DNA from: Zoopage sp. CT-All
Lineage: Eukaryota; Zoopagomycota; Zoopagomycetes; Zoopagales; Zoopagaceae
Length of the DNA: 28,535 nt
Assembly: GCA_004114245.1 (NCBI GenBank)
Contig: QZWS01000081.1
Coordinates: forward strand, 1 to 28,535
Direction: 5' to 3'
The notes beneath the pieces are model-generated. The model saw nothing but the letters and a program-made list of their open reading frames with translations. It searched no databases and was not told the origin of the DNA. Positions 1 to 8,933 of the stretch are shown here, piece after piece; position 1 is the first letter of the stretch; every line of letters begins with the position of its first letter. The position numbers were made by a program, and so were the translations under genes.

Positions 1-312
1 CACAGATGTGTTCAGGGTATAGAATTTCTGTATTTGTCAGGAGACAAGTTGCGCTCATTCTCTTTTATACTGTCGGATTACTAATGCTACGTCATCACTT
101 GATGACGTCTTGGTTCTTCTGGGTTCTGTTGCGTTCCAGGCTGTTGAGTCTGACTAAGCCGTCGCTCTTATCACAACAATTACCTGGTATAGACTGCTAT
201 AAAGATTTGGCGCTCAAACCATTTCTTCTTCTTCTCCAGACTTCAAAAAGCATAGTAGCCCACGTTGACGACCTCACTTCCTCCAACAACTCGATCACTG
301 CGATAGAACCCA
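1..312. other. 5' flank of first family gene
   Basis: No gene is supported in these bases; the short open frame starting near base 6 has no recognisable product. The stretch is the upstream region of the gene starting at 313 and holds a paired-site inverted repeat at 89-108, listed separately. The last 45 or so bases before the ATG look like a diverged version of the leader found upstream of the other two family members, sharing GACGAC, a CCAACA block and a GATA-GAA block in order. Confidence 0.5.
89..108. promoter_or_regulatory. Inverted repeat with two CRE-like half sites
   Basis: Two 9-base arms, ACGTCATCA and TGATGACGT, are perfect reverse complements separated by CT. Each arm contains a TGACG/CGTCA core, the half site bound by bZIP factors of the ATF/CREB type. 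The element lies about 205 bases upstream of the start codon at 313. That it is a regulatory site is an inference; it could be a chance hairpin. Confidence 0.35.
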
Positions 313-1737
313 ATGAATCCAATCTCACATCATGCACTTATTGTGCTGGTGCTTGCGGGCAGTATCATGGCATCAACACATGTGATGCAGCCACCATCCA
401 CCAATCCAAGTGAGGTCGCCCAGCCTCTCCCGCTCGCCAGCACCGACTACCTGTTTGGTCTACCCGGCGAAACCGTCAATCACATCCTCCATCGCCTGCC
501 ATCAGTGCATGACCTTGTCCTAATCAAACGGACCAGCAATGCTGGACGTAAAGCCACAGAAAAACATATTCCCCGTGAGGCCGAACTCCTGATGACAGCA
601 GTGCTTAAGAGCGATTATCAAAGCATGTTTCGCAGTCTTATCCAAGTGCAAAATATGGTGCTCCATGATCATGCCCATCCCCACCATTGGCGGCTGATCT
701 TCCCATCCTGCTTAAATATGCGAACTGAGGAACAGCGCCGGACGTGCATGGACCATTTGATCCACATTGCTATATATGGCTTTGGATTTATTGAGAACAA
801 ATGGATCATCATTTTGTTAAAGGACTTGGTATATGCAGCCCTTGCTAAATGGGGCTTGAAGTATAAGCTGGGAAGTACTGCAGATATAGAACTTGCCAAG
901 CTTGCCAGGGCTCAACGCAAGAGGCTGCTTGGTGAAATCATAGACACTGAATGGACGGAAGATGCCCTGCATCTACTTATTGATTTGCGTCTGCGCATCC
1001 GACTTGACTCCCCCTCAACAGACAGGCTAGCTGAGACAGCTGTGCAAGACGCCAAATTTTTTTCATTGTGCACTGGTATTGATAATCGATTGAAGCCAGC
1101 TATTGCCGCCGATTCAAATTCCATAACTGCGGCCAATTTCCGTCAAGTTGTAGACTTTCTTCGTAACCATTACAATGCGTCAAATGCATGGATGGATGCT
1201 GCCTATATCGCTGTGTTAGATGCTGGCTGAAGCATAACGTATAATCCGCTTGCAGGAGTGTCAATGTGCTATCATAGTCGACCCGGTCTACGCGATATCA
1301 TCCTTGGAATGCGTGCTCACTTGCCGACTGAAATCTGGGAGAATGTCACTGCAGACTTGGACTCACTTTTCACCTTTAACCGGAATTTCAAGGTCGCTAC
1401 TGGCCGTGGTGTTCGAGTCCAACTTGCTGATCAACTCGCCTCTATTAAGGATGATGATATTTATCTCGCCGCCATAAAATTTACATTCCTTGATTTTCGT
1501 CCGTCACAGGCCTCTTTGCAATCCAATAATGGACAAGCTCCGACTGAGAGGGCACTAATATTGCTAAAGAAACTGGTACAATATTGGGCCTTTGATAGTC
1601 TTGAGCGCCGTAAAGGGACTGAGATGGCTCAACAAGCACTTGCGAAGATGCAGAAAAGAAAAATGTTAGCAGCAACAGTGAATCTCGAGGGGCTGAAGCG
1701 TGAACTTGTGGAAATGGCTCCAGCAATTGTATCTTGA
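313..1737 (+). pseudogene. Signal-peptide/F-box-like family member with one in-frame stop
   Basis: This copy is related end to end to the genes at 2085 and 20580. The frame opens with a hydrophobic signal peptide (about residues 1-21, ending SIMA-ST). An F-box-like stretch follows (about residues 46-80, core LPGETVNHILHRLPSVHDL), then a long region without a domain I recognise. The frame is stopped by TGA at 1228-1230 and then continues open and alignable to 1737, ending like its paralogues. In both paralogues the matching codon is CGA (Arg after Asp), so one C-to-T transition explains the stop. No splice signals bracket it, and the flanks align across it. The conserved Cys pair (SC...RRTC, CX11C) is kept. 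It may be a recently inactivated gene, a 305-residue shortened protein, or an assembly error. Function is unknown. Confidence 0.75.
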
Positions 1738-2084
1738 GGTAGCAAACAGATGTAAATGCATTATATTGCAAGAGGGTAAAGTTCTGTGTAATGCAATGTG
1801 TATGAGTGAGATTTATAATCATCTGGTGCATATGTGTGAGAAGTCTTAGCTGTAGATTGGTAATCCACAGTAGCACCCTGCTTGGTATGAAGGTTTAGGA
1901 TGCCCTGCTTTTCACTAACTGGCATGTCGATTGCACAAAGGTCTAGTTTGAGAAGATTCTGTTCACAAGAATCCGGACACAGCAACACGTGCCTTTCTCA
2001 CATCATCTGCACCCTTGCCTTGGAATCACGCCCGAGACGACAGCCTCTCTTCTTCCACCAACACAATTTCTGATACAGAATACC
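1738..2084. other. Intergenic with conserved leader before second family gene
   Basis: No gene is seen between the end of the first family copy and the start of the second. The last 57 bases (2028-2084) are the conserved leader listed separately. The rest is AT-leaning sequence without recognisable elements. Confidence 0.5.
2028..2084 (+). promoter_or_regulatory. Conserved 5' leader of secreted family
   Basis: From ACGCCCGAGAC to the start codon, this block is nearly identical to 20524-20579 upstream of the third family member. Both share ACAGCCTC, CTTCCACCAACAC, ATTTCTGATACAG and ATACC directly before the ATG, although the two coding regions have diverged strongly. It places the start codon at 2085 rather than at the in-frame ATG at 1989. 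It is probably the 5' UTR, perhaps with a translation or RNA element; that role is inferred. Confidence 0.6.
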
Positions 2085-3428
2085 ATGAGTATAATCTCGC
2101 GTCTCGTCCTCGTTGTACTGGTGCTTTCAGGCAGCATCATGGCGTCATCACACGAAGAGCAGTTGCCTTCCACCAGTGTGAGCAATTGGCTTGAGCTTCC
2201 CGACGATAACGTTCATGATATTCTACATCATCTGCCATCGATGCACGACTTTATTGCAGTCCAACGAGTCAACAATGCTGGATACAAAGCTACAGTCGGG
2301 CGCATTCCCAATATATCTACATCCCTGGCAGCAAACATGCTTGGGGACAACTACATGCGCATGTTTAAAGGCATTGACAAATTTCAAGGCATGTTTATTG
2401 ACGAGCATTCCCGCTCCCACCATAAACTTCTGCTCCCGTCCTGCTTAAGCTTGTACACCTCTGAACAACGCCGGACATGCTTGAAGAATCTGCTCTTTTT
2501 CATTGCCTATGATTACAACTATACCAGGCATGGCTGGTTCACGATTCCTTTTCAAGACCTGGTATATGCCTCCATGTACGGATGGGAGCATGATCCATTA
2601 AAGGATGCCAAGCTGGACCAGTTTGCCATGAATATGGGGCATCGGTTGTATGGCGACATTCACTTGGACAAGTGGTCTCGCGAAGCACTGTTCCATCTTG
2701 TTGATCTACGCGAGCGCCTCCAGCGCCAGAGCAATGGCGACGGACAAGCTGTAAAAGCCGTGCAAGATGCCATATCTGCTGCCCTCTGCGATAGTGTTGC
2801 TCGCCACATAAAGCCAGCTCCAAGCACTATAAGCGTCACTGATTTTCGTCAAATTTTAATCAGCCTTCATGGCTACACCAGCTCGGCGCATACGTGGATG
2901 AATGTTGCCCGCAGTGTTGTGTTGAATGCCGATCGAGTCTCATACAAGCCGCTTGCAGGAGTGAAAGCGTGTTATGATCTCCGACCCAGCCTATATGATA
3001 TCATCCGTGGAGTGCGTGATCTTCTGCCGGCCGAATCCATGGCACATGCCACGGCAGAGTTGGACTCTCTTTTCACCTTCAACCAAGCCAACAATGCTGT
3101 TACCGGCCCCAATGCAGCAGTCCAGTTTGCTGAGCAACTCGAGCATGTTGGCGAGCGTAATTTTTACCTCAGCGCGATGAAGTTTGCTTTCCTCGGTTTA
3201 AGTCTGCCACGGGGCTATTTGCAATCCAAGCCGAGAGCGATGGCAACAGCAGCACTGATGATGCTGGTACGGTACTGGGCCCTTGAAAGTTTTGAGCGTC
3301 GTGAAGGGACCAACAAGGCTCAACGGGCGTTTGCGGCGCTAAAGGTAGGTAGACGGATGAAGGGAGTAGCAGACCTTGAGGAGTTAAGGAGCAAAGTTGC
3401 GGCAATGACCCCAGTGGTTGTGTCTTGA
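2085..3428 (+). CDS. Predicted secreted protein with F-box-like N-terminus, intact member
   Basis: Single-exon gene of 447 residues. The ATG at 2085 is chosen because the conserved leader ends exactly there and because it opens a clean signal peptide (about residues 1-20, hydrophobic core LVLVVLVL, predicted cleavage after SIMA). Residues about 36-70 fit the F-box pattern (LPDDNVHDILHHLPSMHDF, then an RV-NAG segment). The remaining 370 residues match no family I know. Conserved across the three copies are a CX10-11C pair near SC...RRTC, an AVQDA-LC-IKPA motif, a CY-RP-DI motif, an ELDSLFTFN motif and a YWALE-ER segment near the C-terminus. A signal peptide ahead of an F-box is contradictory for a normal SCF adaptor. 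It may be an exported effector acting in another cell, or the F-box resemblance may be chance. The gene looks more AT-rich than the housekeeping genes around it. Confidence 0.85.
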   Translation: MSIISRLVLVVLVLSGSIMASSHEEQLPSTSVSNWLELPDDNVHDILHHLPSMHDFIAVQRVNNAGYKATVGRIPNISTSLAANMLGDNYMRMFKGIDKFQGMFIDEHSRSHHKLLLPSCLSLYTSEQRRTCLKNLLFFIAYDYNYTRHGWFTIPFQDLVYASMYGWEHDPLKDAKLDQFAMNMGHRLYGDIHLDKWSREALFHLVDLRERLQRQSNGDGQAVKAVQDAISAALCDSVARHIKPAPSTISVTDFRQILISLHGYTSSAHTWMNVARSVVLNADRVSYKPLAGVKACYDLRPSLYDIIRGVRDLLPAESMAHATAELDSLFTFNQANNAVTGPNAAVQFAEQLEHVGERNFYLSAMKFAFLGLSLPRGYLQSKPRAMATAALMMLVRYWALESFERREGTNKAQRAFAALKVGRRMKGVADLEELRSKVAAMTPVVVS

Positions 3429-3786
3429 GGCAGCAAGTCGGGGATTACAAGAGGACTTTTGACTAGTACATTTTCGCCTTAGCCATTGTAATCATTGTCA
3501 AGCTATTCTGCCTAGTGCTGTAGGCAGTGGGTCTGCAAACAATGCATTATACTCTAGTACAGACAAGCAAGAGATAAAAGCCATTTGCATACTTAAATCA
3601 GGACTACCAGAATAGGCGCGTGCACTCCCTTGTTGATCTGTAGGCACTATAGCCACCACACACTTACCGAATAATACAGAGAAAGAAGCACAGACTCGAC
3701 GCAACAAAGCTACATGACGATGATCTCACATGCCTCAGACACCACCGAATATACTCTCCAGCCAAAATAGACACGAGCCCCACGGC
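3429..3786. other. Intergenic, nothing recognised
   Basis: These 358 bases lie tail to tail between the second family gene and cofilin. No open frame, repeat or RNA gene is recognisable; they presumably hold the two 3' UTRs. Confidence 0.5.
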
Positions 3787-4206
3787 CTAATTCCCACGGG
3801 AAGCCTTTTCGTACACGGCGTCAAACGACACCTCATCCATATCCGTTCCCTGGATCTCGACGGCCACGCCCTGCAGCTTCTTCCTCAGCGCGTCCTTTGA
3901 GCTGGCATAGAGCATCTTTCCCCGGATCTTGGCCTCGGGCGGACTCCACATGAAGAAGCAGATTTTGGAGCGCTTGCCCTCGCCCGGCTTCTCGTACTGG
4001 AAGTCGAATATGGCGTAGCGGCATTCGTTGGCGGGGAGGGCGGCGAGGAAGTCGTCGTAGGAGGAGCCCGCGGGTGCGGTGGACTCGACCACGATCTCGG
4101 CGTTGGACGGGGCCAACGCGTAGATGATGTAGGCATAGGAGTGCTTGAGCTTGAGGTCCTGGAAAGCCTCAATGCAGGCATCGGCGACGGCGACTCCGGA
4201 GGACAT
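3787..4206 (-). CDS. COF1: Cofilin (ADF/cofilin actin-severing protein)
   Basis: Uninterrupted frame of 139 residues, close to the 143 of yeast cofilin. It starts MSSGVAVADACIEAF at 4204-4206, the usual fungal cofilin N-terminus with the regulatory serines. A single ADF-H domain fills the protein. The actin-binding long helix is clear (KICFFMWSPPEAKIRGKM, then YASSKDALRKKL) and is followed by IQGTDMDEVS. The family binds and severs ADP-actin filaments in the cytoplasm and drives filament turnover. The frame stays open upstream of the chosen ATG but loses all similarity, so the shorter start is preferred. No intron is seen, although many fungal cofilin genes have one just after the start. Confidence 0.96.
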   Translation of the reverse strand: MSSGVAVADACIEAFQDLKLKHSYAYIIYALAPSNAEIVVESTAPAGSSYDDFLAALPANECRYAIFDFQYEKPGEGKRSKICFFMWSPPEAKIRGKMLYASSKDALRKKLQGVAVEIQGTDMDEVSFDAVYEKASRGN

Positions 4207-4791
4207 GGTGCAATGGATGGGGGTTGTTGGCGGTGCGGCTGAGAAAAGCCTGGCCGGCGCGACTCGCAGCGCAATCCGCCAAGCGCCAAGCCAGCCCTTC
4301 ACCGCGTGTGCAGAATGGCCGGCATGGGCTGTATGCCGTAGCACGTGACGTATTGAGTAGACATGCAGGCGATGGTCTGTTAGAGTGTGGGATCTGCGAA
4401 GGGAATATTCCAAGGGACATCAACGGCTGTACAGTGCAACATAGATCTATAAATCCCGAATTTGTTTGCTAGAATGCTACAATTCCTGTGTATATCACAC
4501 CTGTTTGCTATCTCACTCCCTCTCTCTGCTTGGCTTCAACCCTTGAGGGCCATCTCTTTGCCTCCAATGTGGCGGCTACTGTCAGACACTGACACTGACA
4601 CAGCTCCTGTTCAGCATGTGCAACAAAGCCCACTCGCAACTCGGGGCTCAAGCCGCACACAACATGCAGCGTCCTCGTTGAAGCCTTCCTCCAGTGCATC
4701 AGTGCATGTCCAAGAAACACTCCCTCACTCTTGCTTCGCTCGAACAAGCTACATTAGCACTGCCCGTAGACGCACTCAACTTGCTTGTCCT
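4207..4791. other. Cofilin upstream region, no gene
   Basis: 585 bases between the cofilin start and the end of RPS23, both on the minus strand. It contains an E-box at 4342-4347 and a pyrimidine-rich stretch near 4515-4530. A long open frame crossing this region is not backed by any recognisable protein and runs antisense to RPS23. Confidence 0.5.
4342..4347. promoter_or_regulatory. E-box overlapping a CRE half site
   Basis: CACGTG, directly followed by ACG to give CACGTGACG, lies about 136 bases upstream of the cofilin start. CACGTG is the core for bHLH factors of the Cbf1/Pho4 type. Regulation through it is an inference from position only. Confidence 0.3.
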
Positions 4792-5286
4792 CTACGACCT
4801 CGGCTTCTCCTTCTTCTCCTTGTACAGGGCCAGGAGCGACACACCAGACACCTTGACCACCTTGAATCGCACTCCGGGAATATCTCCCACAGCGCGTCCT
4901 CGCCGACCAAACCCGGCAATCAGCACCTCGTCGTTCTCGTCCACGAAATTCAGACACCCGTCATTGGGCACGAACGCGGTGATCTTCTTGCCATTCTTGA
5001 TCAGCTGCACACGCACACACTTGCGGATGGCCGAGTTGGGCTGCTTCGCCTCCACACCGATCTTCTCAAGCACAATACCCTTGGCGTGGGATGCGCCGCC
5101 AAATGGCGAAGATTTGTAGGTGGTGCCAAGCGCGCGCTTCTTGTACGCCTTATCGGCCCAGCGCTCCTCGCGGCGGTGTGTGCGGAGCTTGCGTGCGGCG
5201 TTCAGACCACGAGGTTTGCCTTTGCCTACGATGGTTCAGTGCGCGTGAGATGGATTCAGGGCCGCGGAGAATGGCGGCGTACCCAT
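4792..5286 (-). CDS. RPS23: 40S ribosomal protein S23 (uS12)
   Basis: Two exons, 5283-5286 (ATGG) and 4792-5225, give 145 residues, the family length. The 57-nt intron (5226-5282) has a GT start, an ACTGAAC branch-like motif and a TAG end, and splits the second codon. This tiny first exon is typical of ribosomal protein genes. The product starts [20 protein letters not shown] and keeps the decoding-centre loop KQPNSAIRK, in which Pro64 is the conserved hydroxylation site in yeast and animals. It ends in [15 protein letters not shown]. uS12 sits at the A-site of the small subunit and monitors codon-anticodon pairing. It is divergent from the GCFC gene, with 113 bases between start codons. Confidence 0.97.
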
Positions 5287-5399
5287 GGTGGTGAAAAAGT
5301 CAGAGGAGGAGGAAGAGGCGGCGCTGCGTGGCAGTCTGCAGCCAGCACCCCTGGTCGCTGCTGCATCAGCCGCATCATCTCCCACGCACCCGTTCCATC

Positions 5400-7673
5400 A
5401 TGCGCAAGGCACGGACGCCTAGCGCGCTGTCTTTTAACATGGACGACGACGAGGCAGGTGCACATCAACGCTTTGCCCAGGCTGATCAATGGCGTTGTGC
5501 GTGGGCAGGATGGCGCCACGTTGGTGCAACGGTCATCGCGGAAATCGAACGCGTCTGCTCCCGGGATCCGATTCTCGACGAAGAAGTCGGCGGCAGCGTC
5601 TGCCATTGGCGATGCGACACGTCGTGGGATGAAGACGACGGGCCCCACAGGCGGCAGTGCATTGCGATGGGATGCGCTCCCCGATCTGGCATCGTCGGAA
5701 CTCAGCACCGCCTATCCTATCGACGATGACACCGATATGCTGCCTGGGGCTATGGAGGTAATGGAGGCACGAAAACGACGACAGCAGCTACGGGATATTG
5801 CTTCCAACCCGGCTACTACCATGGCAGACTATGTGTCGCTGGAGACAGGCGAGGAGGCCTGGAATGCTCCAATGACCGTGCCCGAGGATGGGCCTGTAAT
5901 AGCCAAAAGAGGCATTGCCCTTGTTGATGAGGACGATGACGAAATGTAAGTGCTCGCTTGTTTCTGATAGTATTAAGGGATATACCGGACAGAGCGATGC
6001 CAGCAGTCCAAGGCGAGCATGATGACGAAGAGGTGGCGCGATGGGAGCGAGAAGTAATGCGTAACGGGCGGATTCAAGTAAAGCCTGCGCGTAGGATTTA
6101 TTGCTGCCTAATCACTTCACCAATTGTGAGAATAGTTGATAGTCGACGAGCAGGCATGCGGGAGGTGAGCGGGATGCAAATCGCCTCCTCGCCGATGCCT
6201 ATTCCAATTCCGACGCTTGCCAGTATCCGTGACACGCTCAATACGGATCGTACTACTTTTAATGCCGAGTTGATACGAGTCGAGCAAGACCTGGAGATGC
6301 TCGACAAGGAAATCTCGCTTGCCACTACGCAAGATGAGGCGGCAATCAAGACAGAGGCAGAAATCAAGTCACGGCTGGTATTCTATCGTGGGCTTGGTGA
6401 AATGATAGACACGGTCGTTTCTATGATTGAAGCGAAAAAGGACGATATGGACGCTGTACAACAGTTGCTGAAAGATCTGACCAAGGCGAGATTTGAACGG
6501 GAATACGCCATAGCTTGCAGACTCGATGCTCTCGACCATTCAATGACCATTCAGCGCCTGGAGGGTAAGTCTCGTGTCTCATTTCTTGTGCCCATCTTAG
6601 TCACTGACACCACTCTTAGAAGATCTGAAGGAAGCACATGTGACATTGCTCGCAGATGTGGACAATGGCTTCCTTCTTCCTGCTATTCTCGCTAAATTCT
6701 CTATCTGGCGGGAACAGTACTCCTCAGACTATACGAACTCGTTCGCTGCTATAAGCGTAGCTGGGCTGGTCGAATTTTACGCGCAGTATCATCTCCTTGT
6801 CATCGATAATATTGCTGCCCATGACGAGATATGGCAAACGTCCTGGTTCCTAGAGTTGACAAGGTTTGACGCGGGCGAGTCGGCAGGCATAGATAATGCC
6901 GTTTTGGCGAGAATTGCAAGGCGCGTTGTCGTGCCTCATGTTGCGAAATTATCCACAAGTGTGTCGATGCTGGAGGTTGACAGTTGCGCTCAACTGATTG
7001 ATCTTTGGCGGGCTATAGCAGCGCGATTCCCTGCCGTTGGCACTAATCCGATAGCAGTACCTCTGTCTCTTAATATCCGTCTATTGCTTATCAAATTCCA
7101 TATAGGATTCCGTGATCACCTTGATGCAGCATACACTGTATAAGATCAAAGAAGACTATGCTGGTCGCACGGCCCAAGAGTTGGCGTTGGTCCTGGAGCC
7201 GCTTTACAATGTAAGGCGTGCACCGCTCCTACGGCTGCCTCATGTACATTAAAGTTTATCAGCAACACCATGAAAGTGCGCGAATTCACCAGTGATGCTA
7301 TGCTTGCGCCGTTAGTATCTCGCGCGCTCTCAGTAGCCTCCGATGCACTGGCATCCTCAAGCATAGAGCCTGCATTTACATTCATCGCCCGGGTGCGGAA
7401 GTGCATTTGGACTAAGCAATGCTGACCACAGGGACACTAGATTTTTGATGCGGTCCCAGCGGATATACCAGCCGCGGAGTTTGGGTTCAGACCAATTGGC
7501 GAATACATCATCAGTCGCCTCGCTGCTTCCACGGACCTAAGCAACGCGGACAGGTAGCTTTTTACATCCTGCGCCCCTTGATGCCTATCGTGCCTAGACG
7601 GCGGCTTTCAGGAGTTGTTGCGGCGGTGCTGGCTCGCTGTGGATTCCCAGATTGTACGGATCAGTATGAATGA
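5400..7673 (+). CDS. GCFC-domain spliceosome disassembly factor (PAXBP1/GCFC2/ILP1 family)
   Basis: Proposed exons are 5400-5453, 5509-5945, 5993-6090, 6136-6564, 6620-about 7111, about 7152-7210, 7255-7392, 7441-7553 and 7598-7673, giving about 631 residues. The N-terminus (MRKARTPSALSFNMDDDE) resembles the RKAR and LSF-acidic motifs of PAXBP1. A WEREVMRNG segment, a coiled coil and the GCFC domain follow (FSIWREQYSSDY, then LEPLYNFISNTM and DAMLAPLVSRAL). The family joins TFIP11/Ntr1 in taking apart the post-splicing intron-lariat complex in the nucleus. Intron 1 needs a GC donor (GAG|GCAGGT) to keep frame. The acceptors at 5992 and 6135 have in-frame alternatives at 5977 and 6153. The junction around 7112-7151 is unresolved and could hide an intron or a one-base indel. 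The other introns have good GT, CTGAC/CTGAT and AG signals. Confidence 0.8.
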
Positions 7674-7739
7674 TGTTGCGCTTATTCTCGTACACGAACT
7701 TACAGGTTGCGTCATCGACAACTTCCCGCCAGCCACGCA

Positions 7740-8844
7740 ATGACGCTGGAATCCACCATGCTGCTGTACGCCGCTCCATTTTCTGCCCGCACTTGCGTAA
7801 TGCTGCTGCAGCCTCGACAGTTCGCCGCACATGCGCAACGGCGATTACCCGCCGTCGCGCGCGCAATCGCAATTCTCCGCGGCAACATCGCTTTTCTTGC
7901 GCAAGCTCCAGGCCAACCCAGAATCCACCGTTGGTGTGCTCACCATAGCGTCGGGAGATGCTGGCGGCAGCGGTGGTGCGACACTGGGAGGTGGGGGCGC
8001 GCCCGAGCTGCTGTGCACCCCATCGACGAATCAAGTCTCCATCCGCACCGCGCTGCACTCTGTCCAGCCGCGCAGCGTCCTCCACCCCAATGCCGCAGTC
8101 TCCACCGCTGCTGATGCACAGAAAATATCCACGGCGGTGATGGTCGCGCAACTTGCGCTCAAGCATCGTGGGAACAAGAACCAGCGCCAGCGCATTATTC
8201 TCTTTTGTGGGTCACCCGTCGACGAATCGACAGCAGAGTTGACCAAGCTGGGCAAGAGGTTGAAAAAGAACAGCGTGGCTGTGGATGTGGTCGCATTTGG
8301 CGAGGTCGGTGATGAACAGGTGGAGAAGCTTGCCGCATTGGTCGATGCTGCCAACAGCAGCGACAACTCGTACCGCTCCCTGTTCCAATGCTGCTATCCA
8401 CTCACACTGTTATATTATAGGAGAATGGTAGTTGTGCCACCAGGGCCAAAGCTGCTATCTGAATCCCTCGGTCCGATCCTCTACGATGGCACAGACGAGC
8501 AGGGTGGCGAGGGGTACGGCGAATTCGCCGATTTCGACGCTGAACTCGACCCCGAGACAATGCTGGCTCTTCAGCTGTCGCGCCAGGAATACGAGCGCGA
8601 GCAAGCTGCACAACGGGGCGAGGGTCAGGCGGCAGGTGGTCCTTCGAATTCTGCTGCCACCACAGCGCAGCAAGATGCCGCCATGGAGCAGGTGGACAGT
8701 CAGGTGGATATTCTCGCGATGGACGAGGACGAGGAACTGCGTCGCGCTATAGAGCTTTCCTTGCAGGATATGAATGCGCCCGATCCACAAAGTGAGGACC
8801 ATACGGATATGGACGAAGACAAGCCCAGTGGTAGCAGCTCCTAA
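7740..8844 (+). CDS. RPN10: 26S proteasome ubiquitin receptor Rpn10
   Basis: Exons 7740-7765, 7812-8369 and 8421-8844 give 335 residues. Joined exons 1 and 2 read MTLESTMLLLDSSPHMRNGD, matching the family start residue for residue. The vWA domain (about 1-190) keeps AQLALKHR-NKNQRQRIILF and KLKKNSVAVDVV-FGE and binds between lid and base of the 19S particle. Two ubiquitin-interacting motifs follow, PETMLALQLSRQEYERE and EELRRAIELSLQDM, so it resembles animal S5a rather than one-UIM yeast Rpn10. The second intron (8370-8420) is 51 nt with no stop; removal gives DNS-RMVVVPPGPKLL as in homologues, so splicing is preferred. The gene starts 66 bases after the GCFC stop on the same strand. Confidence 0.95.
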
Positions 8845-8933
8845 GTCTCAACTCAGGAATGCAAAATATCAATGTTATAACAGGTGATTTGGGTTATCCC
8901 GATATAAATACTGGGATGCAACACTCATCGAGA

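Noticed and set aside
1200-1260. Possible intron removing the stop in the first family copy
   Set aside because: Sequence on both sides aligns to the paralogues without a gap, and there is no donor-branch-acceptor set around the stop.
1989-2084. In-frame ATG at 1989 as start of the second family gene
   Set aside because: It would add 32 residues ahead of a good signal peptide. The leader up to 2084 is conserved at DNA level with the third copy, where the start follows it directly.
4462-5949. Long plus-strand open frame of 495 codons
   Set aside because: Its first two thirds run antisense to RPS23 and show no recognisable protein. Only the part from about 5509 to 5945 is real coding sequence, as an exon of the GCFC gene.
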